Source of the DNA: Hymenobacter setariae | GTDB lineage: Bacteria > Bacteroidota > Bacteroidia > Cytophagales > Hymenobacteraceae | Reading direction: 5' to 3' | NCBI RefSeq assembly: GCF_007713685.1 | Contig: NZ_VMRJ01000001.1 | Coordinates: 788,129 to 852,128, forward strand | DNA length: 64,000 nucleotides | Notes under the pieces: model-generated | The model's input: the letters and a program-made list of their open reading frames with translations, nothing else | The model's database searches: none | Told to the model about the DNA's origin: nothing | Part shown: piece by piece, positions 60,468 through 64,000 of the stretch | Numbering within the stretch: position 1 is the first letter of the stretch | Layout of the letters: every line of letters starts with the position of its first letter | Translations under genes and position numbers: made by a program

Positions 60468-61337
60468 ATGAAAAAAATTCTGCTCTTTGTAGCGGCCGTT
60501 TTTAGTAGCGGCGCGGCCGTAGCCCAGGGCCCCAGCGCGGCCACCGTACTCAGCTGCTGCGCTCGCCCAGCCACCGCCAGCGCCACCGAAGCCTTCGCCA
60601 TGCTGGCCAATGACCAGGACTTTATCGGCGGCCATGATGCGCCCCTGCCCTACTCCTATGCTGGCGAGGGCCAGATGATAGAGTTTAAAACTACGGACGG
60701 CCAAACCGGCCACGCCTTCGAAATTAAAAGCGCTAAGCCCAGCAACAAGTACTTGTTTGTGTACCAGGAGTGGTGGGGCCTCAATGACTACATCAAGAAA
60801 GAGGCCGCCCGCTTTGCCGAGGAAATGCCCGGCGTGAACGTACTGGCCGTGGACCTCTACGACGGCCAAGTAGCTACCACCCCCGAAGAGGCCGGCAAGC
60901 TGATGCAGAGCATCAAGACCGACCACGCTGCGGCCATCATCAAGGGCGCGCAACTTTATGCTGGCCCCAAGGCGCAGTTTGCCTCGGTGGGCTGGTGCTT
61001 TGGCGGCGGCTGGAGCCTGCAAAGTGCCCTGCTCGGCGGTAAGCAAACGGTGGGCTGCGTCATGTACTACGGCATGCCAGAGAAAGACGTAGCCAAGCTC
61101 AAAACCCTCAATTCGGACGTCCTAGGGCTATTTGCCGAGCAAGACAAGGGCATCAGCCCGGCCATCGTAGCGCAGTTTGAGAAGGACATGGCTGCCGCTG
61201 GCAAAAAGGTAACCGTGAAGGAATATCCGGCCGTGCACGCCTTCGCCAACCCCTCCAACCCCAAATACGACCAAGCGCTGGCCGCCGACGCCCACCAGCG
61301 GGCGCTCGCCTATCTCAAGGCCCGCCTCAAAGCGTAG
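60468..61337 (+). CDS. Exported dienelactone hydrolase-family protein
   Basis: 289 residues from the ATG at 60468 with signal peptide KKILLFVAAVFSSGAAVAQ. Alpha/beta hydrolase with cysteine nucleophile in GWCFGGGWSLQ (the DLH GxCxGG variant), acidic residue in LFAEQDKGIS and histidine in VHAFANPS. Substrate unknown; secretion is unusual for classical dienelactone hydrolases but frequent in Bacteroidota homologues. A strong terminator follows. Confidence 0.88.
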   Translation: MKKILLFVAAVFSSGAAVAQGPSAATVLSCCARPATASATEAFAMLANDQDFIGGHDAPLPYSYAGEGQMIEFKTTDGQTGHAFEIKSAKPSNKYLFVYQEWWGLNDYIKKEAARFAEEMPGVNVLAVDLYDGQVATTPEEAGKLMQSIKTDHAAAIIKGAQLYAGPKAQFASVGWCFGGGWSLQSALLGGKQTVGCVMYYGMPEKDVAKLKTLNSDVLGLFAEQDKGISPAIVAQFEKDMAAAGKKVTVKEYPAVHAFANPSNPKYDQALAADAHQRALAYLKARLKA

Positions 61338-61358
61338 CTGCTGGCCAGCTTACTCTAC

Positions 61359-61397
61359 AAAAAAGCCCGCGTCCTATACCTAGGGCGCGGGCTTTTT
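61359..61397 (+). terminator. Intrinsic terminator, bidirectional
   Basis: Arms aaaaagcccgcg and cgcgggcttttt with a 14-nt loop containing CCTAGG. T runs on both strands; it serves the hydrolase (plus) and the gene ending at 61425 (minus). Confidence 0.88.
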
Positions 61398-61424
61398 GTG
61401 GTTGCCGTGGTGCGATGCACGATG

Positions 61425-62282
61425 TTAGCTCGCCTGCCGCAGCTCGGCGGTGCGCTGGGCAAAGCTGCTGGCGCGGCTCCCAACCTCCGCTGAGGCGAAG
61501 GGCAGGGCGTGCGGCCCGGGCGCCGGGCGTTGGGCCAGGGTCAGCTCGGCCGTTAGCTGCTGCACCTCGGCAAGCAACTGTGCCCAGTCGTGCGCCACAA
61601 AGTAAGGTTGGCTTCCGGCTTCGGGCACCAGCCCCGCGGCGGGGGCACCTAGGAGCCGCAGCCTCCGGGCAGCCCCGGCCAAGGGTTGCAAACTTTCGGT
61701 GGGGGCAGCGGCGGCCGCGTGCAGGTGGCGGGCCGAGGTCAGCAGCGTGAAGCCGTACAACTGGGGCTTTTCGCTAGCGGGCGCCAGCAGCCCTAGCTCA
61801 AAAGTGGCCCGCGTGAAGCGCCGCAGCAAAGCCGTGGTGGCTGACGTAGTAGCCAGTGCCCAAGCCTGACCTAGGGCCTGCAGCGCCTGAGCATAAGCGG
61901 GCTCCAGTAGCAAAGGCAGCCGGCCCATCACTTCCGAAAACAAATCGACGCCGTGGGCCGGCTGGTCAAATTCGGCAAACGTGCGCAAGCGCGTCACGAG
62001 CGGCAGTTCGCGCTGGGCCAGGGCCGCATAGTACGCCGCCTCGGGCAGCGGGCCGCCCACCGGGCGCAGCGTCCAGCCGGTGCGCTGGTATACCACCTGG
62101 CTCAGCCGGGCCACCTGGGGCACTTCCTCGCGGCGCAGCCCTAGGGCTGCCACCCCAGCCGCAAACGCCGGGCACGCCCGACGGTGCAGCAGCGCGTGCT
62201 GGCGGTCGAAGAGCATCTTCCAGACCATGCCCGAGGCGGGCGTGGCAGGGTGGTGAGGGTGGGCGAGCAGGTGCAAAGTCAT
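61425..62282 (-). CDS. Degenerate aromatic amino acid hydroxylase homologue (likely pseudoenzyme)
   Basis: 285 residues. The whole length aligns by eye with bacterial phenylalanine-4-hydroxylase: VWKMLFDRQ and CPAFAAGVAALGL, RTGWTLRPVGGPLPEAAYYA, ELPLVTRLRTFAEFD, then DLFSEVMGRLPLL where true enzymes have D-x-F-H-(D/E)-x-x-G-H-x-P-L-L. Both iron-binding histidines are lost (Ser116, Arg121); the third ligand, Glu in FELGLL (Glu162), remains. QLYGFTLLTS matches the downstream IYGAGILSS block. So iron-dependent hydroxylation is not expected; a binding or regulatory role, or decay in progress, is possible. A promoter-leader-terminator unit lies directly upstream. Confidence 0.75.
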   Translation of the reverse strand: MTLHLLAHPHHPATPASGMVWKMLFDRQHALLHRRACPAFAAGVAALGLRREEVPQVARLSQVVYQRTGWTLRPVGGPLPEAAYYAALAQRELPLVTRLRTFAEFDQPAHGVDLFSEVMGRLPLLLEPAYAQALQALGQAWALATTSATTALLRRFTRATFELGLLAPASEKPQLYGFTLLTSARHLHAAAAAPTESLQPLAGAARRLRLLGAPAAGLVPEAGSQPYFVAHDWAQLLAEVQQLTAELTLAQRPAPGPHALPFASAEVGSRASSFAQRTAELRQAS

Positions 62283-62305
62283 GGTGCGTCGCGGGGGTGA
62301 AAAGG

Positions 62306-62344
62306 GTAAAAAAAAAGCCCGATTCCTGTCGAAGGAATCGGGCT
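62306..62344 (-). terminator. Terminator/attenuator upstream of the hydroxylase-like gene
   Basis: Perfect 12-nt arms agcccgattcct / aggaatcgggct (62316-62327, 62333-62344) followed on the minus strand by a run of nine or so T. It ends only about 25 bases before the ATG at 62282 and about 160 bases after a consensus promoter. Confidence 0.85.
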
Positions 62345-62349
62345 AAAGC

Positions 62350-62376
62350 TTAGTTTGAGGCTAGAAGGGAAACCAT
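62350..62376 (-). CDS. Possible 8-codon leader peptide (MVSLLASN)
   Basis: A short frame that ends six bases before the terminator hairpin, preceded on the minus strand by gggagataaagaa, a weak ribosome-binding site. No run of one amino acid is present, so it does not look like a classical amino-acid attenuator. A second frame of 30 codons (62473-62381) precedes it and stops five bases earlier. Speculative. Confidence 0.25.
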   Translation of the reverse strand: MVSLLASN

Positions 62377-62481
62377 TTCTTTATCTCCCTGGTGGCCGGC
62401 TATGCCGCACGATTCCGAGGCCCAAATTGGGTCGCTTAATCATTAGGCAATAAATGGTCGAGAAGCCGGTCATGTCGGGGG

Positions 62482-62511
62482 CAAATATACGAGGCTTTAT
62501 AAATTGTGCAA
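62482..62511 (-). promoter_or_regulatory. Consensus Bacteroidota promoter for the leader transcript
   Basis: Minus strand: TTG (62511-62509), exactly 19 nt, then TATATTTG (62489-62482), a perfect TAnnTTTG. Only two such exact arrangements were found in the window. It lies 40 bases after the stop of the esterase gene at 62551, next to the palindrome ttttttcgcgaaaaaa (62522-62537). Confidence 0.75.
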
Positions 62512-62550
62512 CTAGCTCAGCTTTTTTCGCGAAAAAATTTATCAATTATC

Positions 62551-63738
62551 CTATTTCAGCAATAGCCACTGGTAGGCGGGCCCAAACTCGCGCCGCCAAA
62601 ACCACTCGGCGTGCTGGCCGTCAACAGGAGTTTTGAAGGCAATGTGGGTGGAGCTGAGGCCACGCGCCAGCAGGGCGTCGCGCACTTCGGCCATGTGCGG
62701 CACCATAGTAGGCCCTTCGGCCGGGCCAGCCACAAAGTAAAACCGGCTTTTGCTAGGCGCCGGGCGCCGCCGCACAAATGCCAGCACCGAGTCTTTCGCA
62801 AACCAGAATGCGGGTGAGAAAACCCCTACCCGGCCAAACACCGCCGGGTACTTTACCCCCGCATACAGCGAAATAAGCCCGCCCATGCTAGAACCCATAA
62901 TGGCGGTATGGGCTGCATCGGGGCGGGTGCGGTAGTGCTGGTCGATATAGGGCTTGAGGGTGCGCACCAGAAACTCGACGTACTGGCTGCCTTCGCCGCC
63001 TTTTTTGAGGCGCTCATTCACCCAGGGCGAATACTCATCGAGCCGGCGCTCGCCGCCGTTGTCGATGGCTACTACGAGGCAGCCGGTTGGGTCCTGGCCG
63101 CTCTTCTTTAGCTGATTGAGAGTCTCATCAACGGCCCACTCGCCGGCGTAGGCTGTGGCCTCGTCAAATACATTCTGGCCATCGTGCAGGTACAGCACCG
63201 GGTAGCGGTGCCCGGACGTAGCGTAGTCCGGCGGCAGGTAGAGCCAGATGCGCCGCCGACGCCCGCCTAGCTGCGGCAGCCGAAAGGAATCGGCCAGAAT
63301 GCGCACATTAGGCGCGGCGGTATGGGGCTTGGGAGGCACTGCAACGGAGCCACCGGGGCGCTGGTCTTGCCAGGCGGCTACTCGCAAGGTAAGCGTGCGC
63401 GGGCCGGTCCCAAAGTCGGCGCGCCGATTGGGCCGGGGCTGAAAGCTGCTGTCGGCCTCGCCGGTTTGCCACGAGCCGCGCGTGAACTTGAACTCCTGGA
63501 GCCCGCGCACGGCGGCGGGCAGCGTGAGCTGGTACGAGCCATCGGGCTGGGGCCGCAGGGCAAAATCGGGCGCGGCGGGGTTCCACTCATTGAAGGAGCC
63601 CGCTACGTAAATTTTCTGGCCGGCAGCTGGTGCCGGGCCAGGCAGTAGCCGCAGCGTGACCTGGGCATTGGCCAATTGGCTGCCTAGGCTAGCCGCCAAG
63701 CTCGCTGCCAGTAGGCGGCAGTAGCTAAGCGCGTGCAT
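62551..63738 (-). CDS. Exported esterase (alpha/beta hydrolase, esterase D-like) with CBM48-like N-terminal domain
   Basis: About 395 residues from MHALSYCRLLAASLAASLGS. After the signal peptide comes a starch-binding/CBM48-like domain (about 25-115; KIYVAGSFNEWNPAAPDFAL, LQEFKFTRGSW). Then an esterase D/Fes-type domain: YLPPDYATSGHRYPVLYLHD, nucleophile serine in IMGSSMGGLIS and histidine in DGQHAEWFWRREF. Could act on acyl or feruloyl esters or siderophore esters; context gives no firm answer. The start overlaps the preceding DinB-like gene by 14 bases. Confidence 0.85.
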   Translation of the reverse strand: MHALSYCRLLAASLAASLGSQLANAQVTLRLLPGPAPAAGQKIYVAGSFNEWNPAAPDFALRPQPDGSYQLTLPAAVRGLQEFKFTRGSWQTGEADSSFQPRPNRRADFGTGPRTLTLRVAAWQDQRPGGSVAVPPKPHTAAPNVRILADSFRLPQLGGRRRRIWLYLPPDYATSGHRYPVLYLHDGQNVFDEATAYAGEWAVDETLNQLKKSGQDPTGCLVVAIDNGGERRLDEYSPWVNERLKKGGEGSQYVEFLVRTLKPYIDQHYRTRPDAAHTAIMGSSMGGLISLYAGVKYPAVFGRVGVFSPAFWFAKDSVLAFVRRRPAPSKSRFYFVAGPAEGPTMVPHMAEVRDALLARGLSSTHIAFKTPVDGQHAEWFWRREFGPAYQWLLLK

Positions 63739-64000
63739 AGGTGCCGCGCACAAGTTTTTTTAAAAGCACCAATTGCCCTAGGTGGTAGTGCAGATGTTCT
63801 ACGGCGCCTTGCAGGTTCTTGTAAGCAGAAGCGTAACCTGGCAAGATGGTATCGGGAAGCTTAGCTTCGTCAAAGCTGCGAATCGCCGCCGCTAGCTCCT
63901 GGGCCGACTGGCGGCTATCGGCCAGCAAGGCCTGCCAATCGGCCTCCTTTTCAATCGTTGGGGCATCAAAGCCATTGGCTGGGCCTACCTCAGTGGCCAC
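63725..64000 (-). CDS. DinB-like protein, 5' part outside window
   Basis: 91 residues of the C-terminal part are visible, running off the right edge. The helical segment VEHLHYHLGQLVLLKKLV with the H-x-x-x-H-x-x-Q pattern is typical of the DinB/DUF1572 four-helix metal-binding fold. Overlaps the esterase start by 14 bases, so likely co-transcribed with it. Confidence 0.7.
   Translation of the reverse strand: MATEVGPANGFDAPTIEKEADWQALLADSRQSAQELAAAIRSFDEAKLPDTILPGYASAYKNLQGAVEHLHYHLGQLVLLKKLVRGTYARA

Noticed and set aside
62381..62473. 30-codon leader frame beginning 3-5 nt after the predicted start site
   Set aside because: Would require leaderless translation and shows no composition signal; kept only as a remark in the leader finding.
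1..64000. tRNA, rRNA, CRISPR, integrase or prophage features
   Set aside because: Looked for T-loop sequences, regularly spaced direct repeats and recombinase motifs; none found by eye.

Overview
The window looks like the chromosome of a high-GC member of the Bacteroidota, most likely Hymenobacter or a close relative in the Cytophagales. This is inferred from two SusC/SusD pairs, a FecI/FecR pair feeding an STN-domain SusC, Bacteroidota-type promoters (TTG, 19 nt, TAnnTTTG), few Shine-Dalgarno sequences and overall gene content. No tRNA, rRNA, CRISPR array, transposase or phage gene was seen. One side gene set is built around a FecR/ECF-sigma-controlled SusCD; the rest is mainly a pectin (rhamnogalacturonan-I) and L-rhamnose utilisation region.

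Layout. 1-1189: end of an AarF/ABC1 kinase. 1186-8119 (-): a GH105 unsaturated rhamnogalacturonyl hydrolase and two large exported enzymes of poorly described families (one DUF4450). 8331-17634: a cysteine-synthase-family enzyme, a TlpA-type thioredoxin, SusD, SusC with STN domain, FecR anti-sigma and a divergent ECF sigma factor. 17652-21797: siderophore-type TonB receptor, a SnoaL-like protein, an AraC regulator. 22063-28032: second SusD/SusC pair and a beta-propeller glycosidase. 28257-29980: AraC regulator plus SDR. 30089-34506: three SGNH rhamnogalacturonan acetylesterase-type enzymes and a second beta-propeller glycosidase. 34657-46805: RhaT, bifunctional rhamnulose-1-phosphate aldolase/lactaldehyde dehydrogenase, a GntR regulator, an AraC-SDR pair, L-rhamnose isomerase, rhamnulokinase and LutABC. 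46910-50732: an exported Gfo/Idh/MocA oxidoreductase coupled to ApbE, and a DUF6807 protein. 50851-60245 (-): GH28, rhamnose mutarotase RhaM, GH106 rhamnosidase, GH105, PL22 oligogalacturonate lyase, polysaccharide deacetylase, mannonate dehydratase. 60468-64000: dienelactone hydrolase, a degenerate aromatic-amino-acid-hydroxylase homologue, an esterase and a partial DinB-like gene.

How it works together (inference from families). Esterases, GH28, GH106, GH105, PL22 and SusCD would deacetylate, cut and import rhamnogalacturonan fragments. Released L-rhamnose enters by RhaT, is equilibrated by RhaM, and goes through RhaI, the kinase and the fused aldolase/dehydrogenase to dihydroxyacetone phosphate and L-lactate; LutABC takes lactate to pyruvate.

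Main discoveries proposed. (1) Ten transcription units of this pathway share a 19-bp element ending in CAGGAGAGT, always in the same orientation to the gene, and in five cases exactly 18 nt before a -7-like element: a candidate pectin/rhamnose regulon operator. (2) The hexamer CCTAGG occurs about 100 times, roughly five times the composition expectation, largely through Leu-Gly codon pairs written CTA-GGN. (3) The Gfo/Idh/MocA protein translationally coupled to ApbE carries a perfect flavinylation motif (D-G-V-T-G-A-T). (4) A phenylalanine-hydroxylase-like gene has lost both iron-binding histidines and sits behind a promoter-leader-terminator unit that looks like an attenuator. Several families of long intergenic inverted repeats are also present.
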